DNA of 64,000 bases from Megasphaera_A sueciensis. GTDB taxonomy: Bacteria > Bacillota > Negativicutes > Veillonellales > Megasphaeraceae. Each line of letters begins with the position of its first letter. Positions within the stretch are counted from its first letter, which is position 1. This document shows positions 18,284-27,140 of the stretch, one piece after another. The stretch spans positions 1,984,001-2,048,000 of the forward strand of contig NZ_CP116939.1 in assembly GCF_050219315.1 (NCBI RefSeq). Direction: 5' to 3'. The notes under the pieces are model-generated. The model saw only the letters and a list, made by a program, of their open reading frames with translations, did no database searches and was not told the DNA's origin. The position numbers and the translations under genes were made by a program.

Positions 18284-19398
18284 TATCTTGTCCTCATCGG
18301 TGTTACCACATAAATATACGAATCTTCGCCTTTTTCCTGTACAAGCATAGGACTATTTGCTTTTGATTTTAATATAATTTCATCTGATTTACAATGTTTT
18401 AAAATATCTAAAATAAATTTTCCATTAAAAGATATATTAAGTTGTTCTCCTTCCATATTACAAGCAACATAGTCTTCTACCGTGCCATAATCAGGATGTT
18501 GGCTGGTTAGTTTAATTTGGTTATCTTCAAATATAAAATTTATAACATCATATTGAGAATCTTTTGCAATAATAGAAGTTCTTTCTACCGAACCTGTAAA
18601 TTCACTTCTTTCAACAATCACATTACAGCTAAATTCAGAAGGAATAACTCGTCTATAATTTGGGAATTCTCCTTCGATTAAACGAGTTTTTATATACACA
18701 TTGGCAAATTTAAAAGCAATATTATTACGAATAGCTGTTATTTCTACAACTTGAGGCATGTCTGTCGGCATTTGACGAGATATTTCTGCTAAAAGACGAC
18801 TGGGAATAATAGCTTTGATCGGCTGTTCAATAGCTTGTTCTAATATTACTTTTTTTAAAGCTAGTCTATGGGTATCTGTAGCAACCATCGTTAAGGTAGA
18901 TTTATTAACTTCCATTAAAGTTCCCATAAAAATAGGACGGGCATCATCAGTAGAACAAGCATAAGATGTATTATCTATTAAATTTTTTAATGTAATGCTA
19001 TCGGTAGAAAAATTACTATATCCACTATCGATAAGTGTTACTTCATTAAAATCATCAGGATTCATTGTAAGACATTCAAATTTTGATTTTCCCCCAATAA
19101 CGGTTAATTTAGTATCAGCGTCCTGTTTTTTCATCTCTATTTCATCACTAGGAAGTCGACGGGTTAATTCAATTAAAAAAGGATTGGATATAAAAACTTC
19201 TCCAGGTTCTTCAATAATACCTGGAACAATTACTTTGATACCCATGTCGTAGTCGTTTGCTTGTATTTCAATAACATCCTTAAGTGCTTTGATAAGGAGT
19301 CCATTTTCATAAGAAATATTGTTGCTTTTGTTTTGAGCTACTTTTTGAACTGTTTGCAAACCTTTTGTAAGATCTTCTTTTTTAAATTTAAGTTTCAT
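18283..19398 (-). CDS. dnaN: DNA polymerase III beta subunit (sliding clamp)
   Basis: A 371-aa clamp that tethers the replicative polymerase. It begins MKLKFKKEDLTKGLQTVQKVAQNK and shows the three-domain clamp pattern, with DTHRLALKK in the middle and the C-terminal VVTPMRTR that ends most clamps (VMPMRL type). I chose the ATG at 19398, 7-8 nt after AAGGAG; the frame continues 40 codons upstream through the DnaA-box region but that extension looks non-coding. It lies 209 bp downstream of dnaA. Confidence 0.96.
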   Translation of the reverse strand: MKLKFKKEDLTKGLQTVQKVAQNKSNNISYENGLLIKALKDVIEIQANDYDMGIKVIVPGIIEEPGEVFISNPFLIELTRRLPSDEIEMKKQDADTKLTVIGGKSKFECLTMNPDDFNEVTLIDSGYSNFSTDSITLKNLIDNTSYACSTDDARPIFMGTLMEVNKSTLTMVATDTHRLALKKVILEQAIEQPIKAIIPSRLLAEISRQMPTDMPQVVEITAIRNNIAFKFANVYIKTRLIEGEFPNYRRVIPSEFSCNVIVERSEFTGSVERTSIIAKDSQYDVINFIFEDNQIKLTSQHPDYGTVEDYVACNMEGEQLNISFNGKFILDILKHCKSDEIILKSKANSPMLVQEKGEDSYIYVVTPMRTR

Positions 19399-19507
19399 AG
19401 GAAATCTCCTTTTTATGATGATTATTTTTAGTTGTTGTGTACTAAAATCATAGTAATAGTCATAGGGACTGTGAAAATGTGTATATGTTCTGTGAATAGG
19501 TATATTT

Positions 19508-19600
19508 AGCTTATCCACCGGTGTTGATAATATGTGGATAACTTAAATTCAGTTATTCACATACGAACATATTTACAAAATCCACAAGATATACACATCT
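19508..19600. promoter_or_regulatory. DnaA-box cluster between dnaA and dnaN
   Basis: Within 51 bp there are TTATCCACC (19511-19519), TGTGGATAA (19533-19541, reverse of the consensus TTATCCACA) and TTATTCACA (19553-19561). This is the downstream half of a bipartite origin as in Bacillus, where boxes flank dnaA on both sides. It also carries the dnaN upstream region. Confidence 0.8.
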
Positions 19601-19607
19601 TATACCT

Positions 19608-21095
19608 CTATTTATCAACACCCTTTATCATAGTGTTTAATTGATCAATCATGCTTTTAAATTGTTCATTTTTTTCTGTCATTTTTATAACTTTGTCACA
19701 AGCATGCATTACTGTAGTATGATCACGTCCACCAAATGATTTTCCTATATGAGGAAAAGTATTTGTAGTAAGTTCACGGCAAAGATACATTGCAATTTGC
19801 CGTGGTAATGCAATTGTTTTAGTTTTCTTTTTTCCTAAAAGATCATCAATTTTTATTTTATAAAATTGACAAACAGTACGTTGTATTTCATCTATTGTAA
19901 TATATTTTTTTTCTTCTTTCGATTGTACAAGATCTTTTAAAGCTCGTTGTGTCAATTCTAGCGTAATAGGTGATTTTTCTTCAGAAGCCTGCATAAGTAC
20001 ACGTACGAAAGCCCCTTCTAATTCCCTGATATTTTCATTTACATTAGAAGCAATAAAATCAACAGCGTCTTTTTTTATTTCTACATGTTCTAATTCAGCT
20101 TTTTTACGAAGAATTGCCATTCTTGTTTCTAAATCCGGAGGATCAATACTAGTCACCATACCTCCCTGAAAACGAGACCGCAACCGATCTTCCATTTTTT
20201 TTATATCTTGAGGAGGTCTGTCACTGGTAAATACCATTTGTTTGTGATCTTTATATAATTTATTAAAAGTATGGAAAAATTCTTCTTGCGTATGTTCTTT
20301 ATTTTCTAAAAATTGAATATCGTCAACGAGCAAAACATCTATATTTCTATATTGTTGACGAAAACTTTCTGGATTTTTATCTTGAATAGAAGAAATTAAT
20401 TCATTTGCGAAATCTTCACTAGTGATACATCGCAATCGAAGATTTGGAAATTTTTCTCGTATACGATGGCCGATAGCATGCATTAAATGTGTTTTACCTA
20501 ACCCACTGCCTCCATAAATAAAAAACGGATTATATTTGACTGCCGGTGCTTCAGCAATAGATAAAGCGGCCGCATGAGCAATGCGGTTGCTATTTCCAAC
20601 AATAAAAGAATTGAAGGTATAATTACTATTTAGTTCTTCTATTGCTTCTTCTGATGTTGAAGAAGGCGTTTCCTGAGAAAATAAAGGTTGAGCTTCGGTG
20701 ATAGGAAAATCAGGTACTTCTTGTTCAGATAAGATATTTTGCTGTTTTTGACTGATAGTAACAGTATCAGTTTCATTTTCTCCTTCTTTAATTTGAATAG
20801 TTTCTGCTTCCGGTACAATTGGTTTTTTAGGTAAAGAAGCTTCACTGCTGATTAATATGACTTTAGTTGGGCGGCCGATAACATGACTAGCAGAATTTGT
20901 TAGAATCGTTGAATATTTTTTTTGAACAAAACCACATACAAATTGATTAATTGTATCTAATGTCAATATATCATTTTCATATGAATATGGAATAATCGAA
21001 GATTTTATCCAAGCTTCATATAATTTTTCCGGGATATAATTTTTTAATTCTGATAAAATTGACTCCCATAAAGTAGCCATTTCCATTGGATCCAT
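19608..21095 (-). CDS. dnaA: Chromosomal replication initiator protein DnaA
   Basis: A 495-aa initiator. Domain I occupies about residues 1-95 (LWESILSELKNYIPEKLYEAWIK), a long acidic linker follows (about 95-150), domain III has the Walker A FIYGGSGLGKTHLMHAIG and Walker B VLLVDDIQFLENK, and domain IV has the DnaA-box-binding LPRQIAMYLCRELTT and GGRDHTTVMHACDKV. It is the first gene of the leftward cluster. DnaA boxes upstream (oriC) and downstream suggest autoregulation. The linker is rich in E, P, T and S. Confidence 0.98.
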   Translation of the reverse strand: MDPMEMATLWESILSELKNYIPEKLYEAWIKSSIIPYSYENDILTLDTINQFVCGFVQKKYSTILTNSASHVIGRPTKVILISSEASLPKKPIVPEAETIQIKEGENETDTVTISQKQQNILSEQEVPDFPITEAQPLFSQETPSSTSEEAIEELNSNYTFNSFIVGNSNRIAHAAALSIAEAPAVKYNPFFIYGGSGLGKTHLMHAIGHRIREKFPNLRLRCITSEDFANELISSIQDKNPESFRQQYRNIDVLLVDDIQFLENKEHTQEEFFHTFNKLYKDHKQMVFTSDRPPQDIKKMEDRLRSRFQGGMVTSIDPPDLETRMAILRKKAELEHVEIKKDAVDFIASNVNENIRELEGAFVRVLMQASEEKSPITLELTQRALKDLVQSKEEKKYITIDEIQRTVCQFYKIKIDDLLGKKKTKTIALPRQIAMYLCRELTTNTFPHIGKSFGGRDHTTVMHACDKVIKMTEKNEQFKSMIDQLNTMIKGVDK

Positions 21096-21474
21096 GTTAG
21101 TTTCTTCCTATCTTTGTGTATATGTTTATAATACGGGGTAATAAAAGTGGATAATAATAGAGATATAGTATGTAAAACTTGTAGCCGAGTGTATTAACGA
21201 GTTATCCACAAATTGTTTATAACTTGTGGATAACTCGTTAATATCTATACATATTTTACACCAAATTTTCTAAATTGTGTACAGTTTATGCTATACTTTT
21301 TAGAGAAATCAGTCAATAGTGAAAAGTTATCCACAAATAAAATCATCAAAAGAAAAAGATAATTAAAAAAAACTATATACGGTATATTTCATAATTTTAA
21401 ATAATACATATTGTTTTATTCAAAAATTGCAATGGAAAGGTGCATTAATTTTATGTTACAATGAACTTAAATCA
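21096..21474. other. Chromosomal origin of replication (oriC) upstream of dnaA
   Basis: The 465-bp gene-free stretch between dnaA and rpmH holds consensus DnaA boxes TTATCCACA at 21202-21210 and 21327-21335, the reverse TGTGGATAA at 21225-21233, and a near-match on the reverse strand at 21146-21154. From about 21336 to 21430 the sequence is extremely A/T-rich and is a candidate unwinding element. Gene direction switches here: leftward genes on the minus strand, rightward genes on the plus strand. Location and box content are seen directly; which part melts is inference. Confidence 0.9.
21192..21243. repeat. Perfect 20-bp inverted repeat carrying two DnaA boxes
   Basis: Arms 21192-21211 and 21224-21243 are exact reverse complements with a 12-nt A/T-rich centre. 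Each arm contains TTATCCACA, so two consensus boxes face each other in exact dyad symmetry. It could bind paired DnaA molecules or extrude as a cruciform. Confidence 0.9.
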
Positions 21475-21503
21475 TTGACAGTAACTATCTTTTTGTCTAT
21501 AAT
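21475..21503 (+). promoter_or_regulatory. Consensus sigma-70-type promoter of rpmH
   Basis: TTGACA (21475-21480), exactly 17 bp, TATAAT (21498-21503). A perfect match at both boxes; it would drive rpmH-rnpA-yidD-yidC-jag away from oriC. Confidence 0.9.
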
Positions 21504-21560
21504 TACACTGTTATGGTGTAATTTCAATTATTATCGCTATTGATGAAGGAGGTGTCTAGC

Positions 21561-21695
21561 TTGAAACAGACATATCAACCAAATACATTGTGGAAAAAAA
21601 GAACACATGGTTTTCGTGAAAGAATGAAAACAAAGGGCGGTCGCATGGTTTTGAAAAGACGTCGCATGAAAGGCAGAAAAAGACTTTCTGCTTAA
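21561..21695 (+). CDS. rpmH: 50S ribosomal protein L34
   Basis: A 44-aa basic protein: MKQTYQPNTLWKKRTHGFRE at the start and KRRRMKGRKRLSA at the end, diagnostic of L34. It starts with TTG at 21561, 8 nt after AAGGAGGTG. A consensus promoter lies just upstream, and a hairpin with a T-run follows it, which may lower rnpA expression relative to rpmH. Position next to dnaA/oriC is the universal one. Confidence 0.96.
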   Translation: MKQTYQPNTLWKKRTHGFRERMKTKGGRMVLKRRRMKGRKRLSA

Positions 21696-21707
21696 TTATT
21701 ACGAGAT

Positions 21708-21744
21708 AAACAGAAAAGTTCCCAAGGGATTTTTCTGTTTTTCT
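21708..21744 (+). terminator. Attenuator-like hairpin between rpmH and rnpA
   Basis: AAACAGAAAA (21708-21717) pairs with TTTTCTGTTT (21731-21740), with an inner CCC/GGG, then more T. Probably a partial terminator, since rnpA lacks another obvious promoter. Confidence 0.6.
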
Positions 21745-21766
21745 GGCATTATTAGGATAAAATTGT

Positions 21767-22129
21767 ATGTATGAGTTAAGTAAAAATAGACGGTTACGCA
21801 AAAATCGGGAATACCAATTTGTTTATCATAATAGTAAATCTTATGTAAATAAATTGATGGTCCTTCATGTTTTACCAAGATCATCTAGTTATCAGACCCG
21901 AATTGGATTTGTTACAGGGAAGAAAATTGGCTGTGCAGTGGAACGTAATCGCTGTCGCAGATTGATGAAGGAAGTATATCGATTGCATCAGCAGGAAATT
22001 GAAAATGGATTTGATTTAGTTTTGATTGGCCGCAGCTTTTTGAAACATGTTGGATATAAAGAAGCGGAACAAAGTATGTTACAATTATTTAGACGGGCGA
22101 AAGTATTAAAAAAGAAGCGTTCATTATGA
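21767..22129 (+). CDS. rnpA: Ribonuclease P protein component
   Basis: A 120-aa basic protein that pairs with the RNase P RNA to process tRNA 5' ends. The RNR motif reads KKIGCAVERNRCRRLMKE, and the N terminus SKNRRLRKNREYQFVY is typical. It overlaps yidD by 4 bp (ATGA). The RNA partner rnpB is not in this window. Confidence 0.95.
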   Translation: MYELSKNRRLRKNREYQFVYHNSKSYVNKLMVLHVLPRSSSYQTRIGFVTGKKIGCAVERNRCRRLMKEVYRLHQQEIENGFDLVLIGRSFLKHVGYKEAEQSMLQLFRRAKVLKKKRSL

Positions 22130-22335
22130 AAAAAATTTTCATTGCTATGATACGTTTTTATCAAATTTGCATATCCCCATTAAAACCGCCTTGTTGCCGG
22201 TTTTATCCCACATGCTCAGCATATGCGATTGAAGCGTTGCAAAAGTATGGTGCAGTGAAAGGGAGTTATTTAGCAATCCGGCGTATTTTAAAATGCCATC
22301 CCTTCCATAAAGGCGGTTATGATCCTCTGCCGTAA
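22126..22335 (+). CDS. yidD: Membrane protein insertion efficiency factor YidD
   Basis: A 69-aa protein with RFYQICISPLKPPCCRFYPTCSAYAIEAL, the family's cysteine-rich signature, and the closing RRILKCHPFHKGGYDPLP. It assists YidC/Sec insertion at the inner face of the membrane. Start overlaps the rnpA stop; yidC follows. Confidence 0.95.
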   Translation: MKKIFIAMIRFYQICISPLKPPCCRFYPTCSAYAIEALQKYGAVKGSYLAIRRILKCHPFHKGGYDPLP

Positions 22336-22406
22336 TTATCAGGTAGATGAAATGAAGGCTGTCTGGTAGGTAAATATTGTTTTTATTCGAACGGGAGTTG
22401 AGATTA

Positions 22407-23090
22407 TTGAGTTTTTTTAGTGGTATCATGGATGTGTTAAGCGGCATTATGCAAGTCTTTTTAACATATTGCTACAATTTTACAAATGTAATAGGCTATC
22501 CTAGTTACGGTATCGCAATTATCGTGCTTACTCTTATTATTAAGCTGATTTTAGCTCCACTTACGGCAAAACAGATTAATGGTATGCAAGGAATGCAGGA
22601 ATTACAGCCTAAAATTAAAGTATTACAACAGAAATATAAAGGGAATCAGAAGAAACTTCAGGAAGAAATGGGAAAACTGTATAAAGAAATGGGGATCAAT
22701 CCATTATCAGGATGTTTGCCTATTATTATTCAGATGCCTTTTTTGATGGCAATATTTTATGCACTTCGTGAATATCCGTATGAAGAAGCTTTTAAAAGTT
22801 TTTTATGGCTGCCCAGTTTAGGAAGTCCTGATCCTATGTATATTCTGCCTTTTTTATCAGCCGTTTCAACGTTTGCAATTCAAAAACAGATGACGGGTAC
22901 GACTGTTGCAACATCGGAAGCACAAGCAAAACAGCAAAAAATTATGCAGGTCGCAATGCCTTTGTTTATCGGCTGGATCAGCTTGAGTTTTCCCAGTGGA
23001 CTTATTATTTACTGGATTATTTCTAATGTTTTCCAGTGGGCACAGCAATGGGTAATGTTCCATGGTAATAAAAAAGGAGAGAAAGCATGA
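22407..23090 (+). CDS. yidC: Membrane protein insertase YidC/Oxa1 family
   Basis: About 227 aa, the short Gram-positive-type insertase without the large periplasmic domain. GIAIIVLTLIIKLILAPLTAKQ holds the conserved arginine/lysine-region helix, a charged coiled segment follows (KIKVLQQKYKGNQKKLQEEM), then NPLSGCLPIIIQMPFLMAIFYALRE and three further hydrophobic helices. No lipobox is seen. The start is uncertain: TTG at 22407 follows GGGAG by 9 nt and is my choice; a TTG at 22377 would add 10 residues, and ATG at 22434 is possible. It overlaps jag by 4 bp. Confidence 0.92.
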   Translation: MSFFSGIMDVLSGIMQVFLTYCYNFTNVIGYPSYGIAIIVLTLIIKLILAPLTAKQINGMQGMQELQPKIKVLQQKYKGNQKKLQEEMGKLYKEMGINPLSGCLPIIIQMPFLMAIFYALREYPYEEAFKSFLWLPSLGSPDPMYILPFLSAVSTFAIQKQMTGTTVATSEAQAKQQKIMQVAMPLFIGWISLSFPSGLIIYWIISNVFQWAQQWVMFHGNKKGEKA

Positions 23091-23806
23091 GTAGTATAGA
23101 ATCTACCGGCAAAACGATAAAAGATGCGGTTCAAAAGGGCCTTTTTCAGCTTGGAAAAAAGGAAGATGAAGTGATGATTGAAGTTGTTACAGAACCATCT
23201 CATGGATTCCTTGGTATTGGAAGTAAAATGGCGGTGGTTCGATTGACCGTCATAGAAGAACAAGAATCTGTTACAATACCAGCTGAAGAAAAAACGCAGG
23301 TAAAAGAAAAGATTATTTCAAAAGAAGCAGAGGTCACTACTGCTGGTTTTACCGCAGAAGAAGCAGCTGAAAAAGCAAAAGCGTTTTTACAGGATGTCCT
23401 GAAAAAAATGGATATAGGTGAAGTTTTTATTGAAAAAATGATTAAAAGTGATAAAGTGATCCTTCATCTTCACGGAAATAACTTAGGAATACTGATTGGT
23501 AAGCATGGACAAACGTTAGATGCACTTCAATATTTGACAAATCTTACAACGAATCAAGGACAAGATAACCGGTATTTCCTTATGCTTGATGTTGAAAATT
23601 ATCGTCAGCGTCGTAAAGAAACGTTAGAACAATTGGCAGTTCGGCTGGCAAGCCGGGTAAAACATGAAGGAGATAAGGTTATGTTAGAGCCTATGAATGG
23701 ATATGAAAGAAAAATTATTCATATGGCTTTACAAAATAAAGAGCATGTCCGGACTGAAAGCGAAGGGCAGGATCCTTATCGTCATGTCGTGATTTATTAT
23801 AATTGA
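23087..23806 (+). CDS. jag: RNA-binding protein Jag/KhpB
   Basis: A 239-aa protein with an N-terminal Jag_N domain (residues 1-55), an acidic linker, a KH domain with NLGILIGKHGQTLDALQYL (the GxxG loop is GKHG), and a C-terminal R3H domain with ENYRQRRKETLEQLAVRLA. It binds RNA and affects cell elongation and division in other Firmicutes, with KhpA as partner. ATGA overlap with yidC shows coupling. A GC-rich terminator follows at once. Confidence 0.94.
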   Translation: MSSIESTGKTIKDAVQKGLFQLGKKEDEVMIEVVTEPSHGFLGIGSKMAVVRLTVIEEQESVTIPAEEKTQVKEKIISKEAEVTTAGFTAEEAAEKAKAFLQDVLKKMDIGEVFIEKMIKSDKVILHLHGNNLGILIGKHGQTLDALQYLTNLTTNQGQDNRYFLMLDVENYRQRRKETLEQLAVRLASRVKHEGDKVMLEPMNGYERKIIHMALQNKEHVRTESEGQDPYRHVVIYYN

Positions 23807-23816
23807 TGGTTTAATA

Positions 23817-23844
23817 AACCCGGTGCGCAGGCGCCGGGTTTTTT
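23817..23844 (+). terminator. Intrinsic terminator after jag
   Basis: Ten-bp stem AACCCGGTGC/GCGCCGGGTT with one G-T pair, GCAG tetraloop, then a T-run. Confidence 0.9.
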
Positions 23845-23867
23845 AGACATATGGAGGAATTAAAATT

Positions 23868-25247
23868 ATGTACGATACAGTGGATACAATTGCAGCAATT
23901 GCCACTCCTATCGGTGAAAGCGGTATTGGCATTATACGTATCAGCGGCCGGGATGCGTATGCTGTTGGTGATAAAATTTTTCGGAGTAAATCAAATTTTC
24001 CGTTAGCAAAACGCCGGGATCATTCAATACAATATGGGCATATTATTGATGAAAAGGGACATAGTATTGATGAAGTATTGGTATTATTGATGAAAGGGCC
24101 GAAATCGTATACTGCGGAAGATGTTATGGAAATTCAATGTCATGGCGGATACCAGTCATTAGAAGAAATATTGGCACTAATACTACGTCAGGGGGCTCGA
24201 TTAGCTAATCCTGGTGAATTTACAGAAAGAGCGTTTATCAATGGAAGAATTGATCTTGCACAGGCCGAAGCAGTTATGGATATTATCCAAGCAAAAAGCA
24301 AAGCGGGCCTTACAAATGCGGTAAACCAATTAGAGGGGAAATTATCTGAATTAGTAAAGAAAATGCGTATTCATTTAACAGAACTTATTACACGGCTTGA
24401 AGTTATGGTAGATTATCCGGAAGAAGACTTGGAAGATATTACAGTACCTGATATTGTAGAGGCTTTACAGAATATTCAGAAAAAATTGCAAATATTACTT
24501 GAAGAGTCACGTAGTGGAAAAATGATCAGAGACGGAGTCATGATAGCTATTACGGGGACTCCTAATGCTGGAAAATCGAGTTTGCTTAATCAATTAGTTC
24601 AGGAAGATCGAGCTATTGTTACCGAAATTCCGGGGACAACTCGTGATAGTATTGAAGTATGGATTACCCTAAAAGGGGTACCGATTTGCTTGATTGATAC
24701 GGCAGGAATCCGTGAGACGGCCGATACAGTAGAACAAATTGGCGTCAGCAGGGCGAAAAAATATCTAAATACAGCAGATATGGTCATTGTTATGGTAGAT
24801 GGATCTCGCCCACTTACGGCTGATGATGTGGGTATATTGGAAGCGTCTCGTTATCAAAATGCAATTATTGTAATGAACAAAGAAGATTTACCTGTCCATG
24901 TGAATAAAAAAATATTATCCGAATATGGGCATCCGATGATCACCGTATCGGCTATCAATGGATCAGGAATACAGGACTTGCAGAATAAAATAATAGATTT
25001 AGTGCTGGATAAAGGCATTATAGAAGGCAAAAGTGCATTATTAACTAATACCAGACATATTGATCTTGTACGGCGCAGCGGGGAGGCAATAAATCGTGCT
25101 TTGGATACCATACAAAACAACATGCCCGTTGATTGTGCAATTGTTGATATTCGTGAAGCCTGGGAATTGCTCGGATCTATTACGGGAGATACAATACATG
25201 ATGATATTGTATCGGAAATATTCAGTAGATTTTGTTTAGGAAAATAA
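23868..25247 (+). CDS. mnmE: tRNA uridine-5-carboxymethylaminomethyl modification GTPase MnmE
   Basis: A 459-aa GTPase that with MnmG modifies U34 of certain tRNAs. The N-terminal folate-binding domain starts DTIAAIATPIGESGIGIIRISG, the G domain has GTPNAGKSSLLNQL, DTAGIRETADTVE and MNKED, and the C terminus ends FCLGK, the catalytic cysteine motif. AGGAGG-type site (ATGGAGGAAT) precedes the ATG. mnmG follows after 17 nt. Confidence 0.97.
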   Translation: MYDTVDTIAAIATPIGESGIGIIRISGRDAYAVGDKIFRSKSNFPLAKRRDHSIQYGHIIDEKGHSIDEVLVLLMKGPKSYTAEDVMEIQCHGGYQSLEEILALILRQGARLANPGEFTERAFINGRIDLAQAEAVMDIIQAKSKAGLTNAVNQLEGKLSELVKKMRIHLTELITRLEVMVDYPEEDLEDITVPDIVEALQNIQKKLQILLEESRSGKMIRDGVMIAITGTPNAGKSSLLNQLVQEDRAIVTEIPGTTRDSIEVWITLKGVPICLIDTAGIRETADTVEQIGVSRAKKYLNTADMVIVMVDGSRPLTADDVGILEASRYQNAIIVMNKEDLPVHVNKKILSEYGHPMITVSAINGSGIQDLQNKIIDLVLDKGIIEGKSALLTNTRHIDLVRRSGEAINRALDTIQNNMPVDCAIVDIREAWELLGSITGDTIHDDIVSEIFSRFCLGK

Positions 25248-25264
25248 AAGGGGATGGAAAGTTT

Positions 25265-27139
25265 ATGTTTGTTGTAGATACATATGATGTCATTATTGTT
25301 GGCGCGGGTCATGCTGGCTGTGAGGCCGCACTTGCTAGTGCGCGGCTGGGGGTAAAAACATTAATGGCAACATTGAATTTAGATAATATTGCGCTTATGC
25401 CTTGTAACCCGGCTGTCGGCGGACCGGGTAAGAGTCACCTTGTCAGAGAAATAGATGCGTTGGGCGGTGAAATGGCAATCAATACAGATAAAACTTGTTT
25501 ACAAATGCGTATGCTTAATACCGGAAAAGGTCCGGCAGTGTATTCATTGCGGGCGCAATCTGATAAAAAGTTATATCAATCGACAATGACAAAAACGCTG
25601 GAAAATCAAACAAATCTTGATGTTAAGCAGATCATGGTAACTAAGCTGCTTGTGGAAAGTGGTAGAATTAAGGGTATAGAAACAGAATTAGGTGAGATAT
25701 ATCAGGCACAGTGTGTTATTTTAGCAACTGGAACTTATCTTAAAGGGAAAATTATCATTGGAAATTATGCCTATTCGGGTGGTCCTATAGGACAGCGTTC
25801 AGCGGAAGATTTATCGGGATCTTTGCTTAAAAATGGAATTCAATTAATGCGTTTTAAAACAGGAACGCCGGCACGTGTTGATCGGCGTACATTGCGTTTT
25901 AGTGAAATGAGTGAACAGAAAGGCGATGTAAAAGGTCATGCGTTTTCATTTCTTTCTCAGCGCGCGGAATGCAATAAGCAATCTTGCTGGCTGACGTTTA
26001 CAAATGAGGAAACGCATCGTATTATAAGAAATAATCTTGATAGAGCTCCTATGTGTAATGGCCTTATTCAAGGAATTGGACCGCGATATTGTCCTTCTAT
26101 TGAATCGAAAATTGTCCGTTTTGCCGATAAAAAGAGGCATCAGCTGTTTATTGAACCAGAAGGAGAAATGACGGAAGAAATGTATGTGCAGGGAATGAGT
26201 ACAAGTCTTCCTACGGATGTACAATATCATTTTTTAAGAACTATTCCAGGTCTGGAAGATGTTAAAATTATGCGACCAGGATATGCTATTGAATATGATT
26301 GTCTTGATCCTACACAACTAACATTATCTTTGGAAACAAAAAAAATCAGCGGATTATTTTCTGCAGGACAATCTAATGGGACAAGTGGATATGAAGAAGC
26401 GGCAGCGCAGGGATTGATTGCCGGAATTAATGCGGCTCGCAAGGTGCAAAAAAAAGAACCATTTATCTTAACTCGTGCGGAAGCTTATATTGGAGTACTT
26501 ATTGATGATTTAGTTACAAAAGGAACCAACGAACCGTATCGTATTATGACGAGTCGGTCAGAATATAGATTGATACTAAGACAGGATAATGCGGATCTGC
26601 GTTTAACAGAAAAAGGATATCAGTTGGGGTTAGTGACACAAGAACGGTATACGGTGTTTTTAAAGAAAAAAAATGATATAGAAAATGCGATTGAAAAATT
26701 GAAAGCTATTTCAATCACGCCTACGGAAGAAAATCAAAAAAAATTAAAAAATATAGGGACAGCTCCTATTCGTACGGGACTTCGGGCCTATGATTTATTA
26801 CGCCGAACAGATTTAGATTATGAAATGCTGAGGACTCAATTTTCTTTAGAAAAATTGGATGATGATGTACGTGAAGAGATAGAAATTATGATAAAATATG
26901 AGGGTTATATTCAAAGACAGCAAGAACAGGTAGAAAAGATGAATAGATTAGAACGCAAGCTTATGCCGAAAGATATAATATACGCTGATATCGGTACGTT
27001 GTCAGGAGAAGCTCGGCAAAAACTCGATCAAATCCGGCCACATTCTTTGGGACAAGCTAGCCGTATTTCAGGTGTATCACCAGCAGATATTACAGCACTT
27101 CTTATTGTGTTGGAACAATGGCAACGGGAGGGAAAATAG
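25265..27139 (+). CDS. mnmG: tRNA uridine-5-carboxymethylaminomethyl modification enzyme MnmG
   Basis: A 624-aa FAD protein, the partner of MnmE. The FAD-binding motif is IIVGAGHAGCEAALASARLG, followed by CNPAVGGPGKSHLVREIDALGGEM, and the C-terminal ISGVSPADITALLIVLEQ segment that contacts MnmE. I chose the ATG at 25265 after GGGGATGGAAAG; a frame open 11 codons further upstream overlaps mnmE and is unlikely. rsmG starts 1 nt after its stop. Confidence 0.97.
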   Translation: MFVVDTYDVIIVGAGHAGCEAALASARLGVKTLMATLNLDNIALMPCNPAVGGPGKSHLVREIDALGGEMAINTDKTCLQMRMLNTGKGPAVYSLRAQSDKKLYQSTMTKTLENQTNLDVKQIMVTKLLVESGRIKGIETELGEIYQAQCVILATGTYLKGKIIIGNYAYSGGPIGQRSAEDLSGSLLKNGIQLMRFKTGTPARVDRRTLRFSEMSEQKGDVKGHAFSFLSQRAECNKQSCWLTFTNEETHRIIRNNLDRAPMCNGLIQGIGPRYCPSIESKIVRFADKKRHQLFIEPEGEMTEEMYVQGMSTSLPTDVQYHFLRTIPGLEDVKIMRPGYAIEYDCLDPTQLTLSLETKKISGLFSAGQSNGTSGYEEAAAQGLIAGINAARKVQKKEPFILTRAEAYIGVLIDDLVTKGTNEPYRIMTSRSEYRLILRQDNADLRLTEKGYQLGLVTQERYTVFLKKKNDIENAIEKLKAISITPTEENQKKLKNIGTAPIRTGLRAYDLLRRTDLDYEMLRTQFSLEKLDDDVREEIEIMIKYEGYIQRQQEQVEKMNRLERKLMPKDIIYADIGTLSGEARQKLDQIRPHSLGQASRISGVSPADITALLIVLEQWQREGK

Positions 27140-27140
27140 T

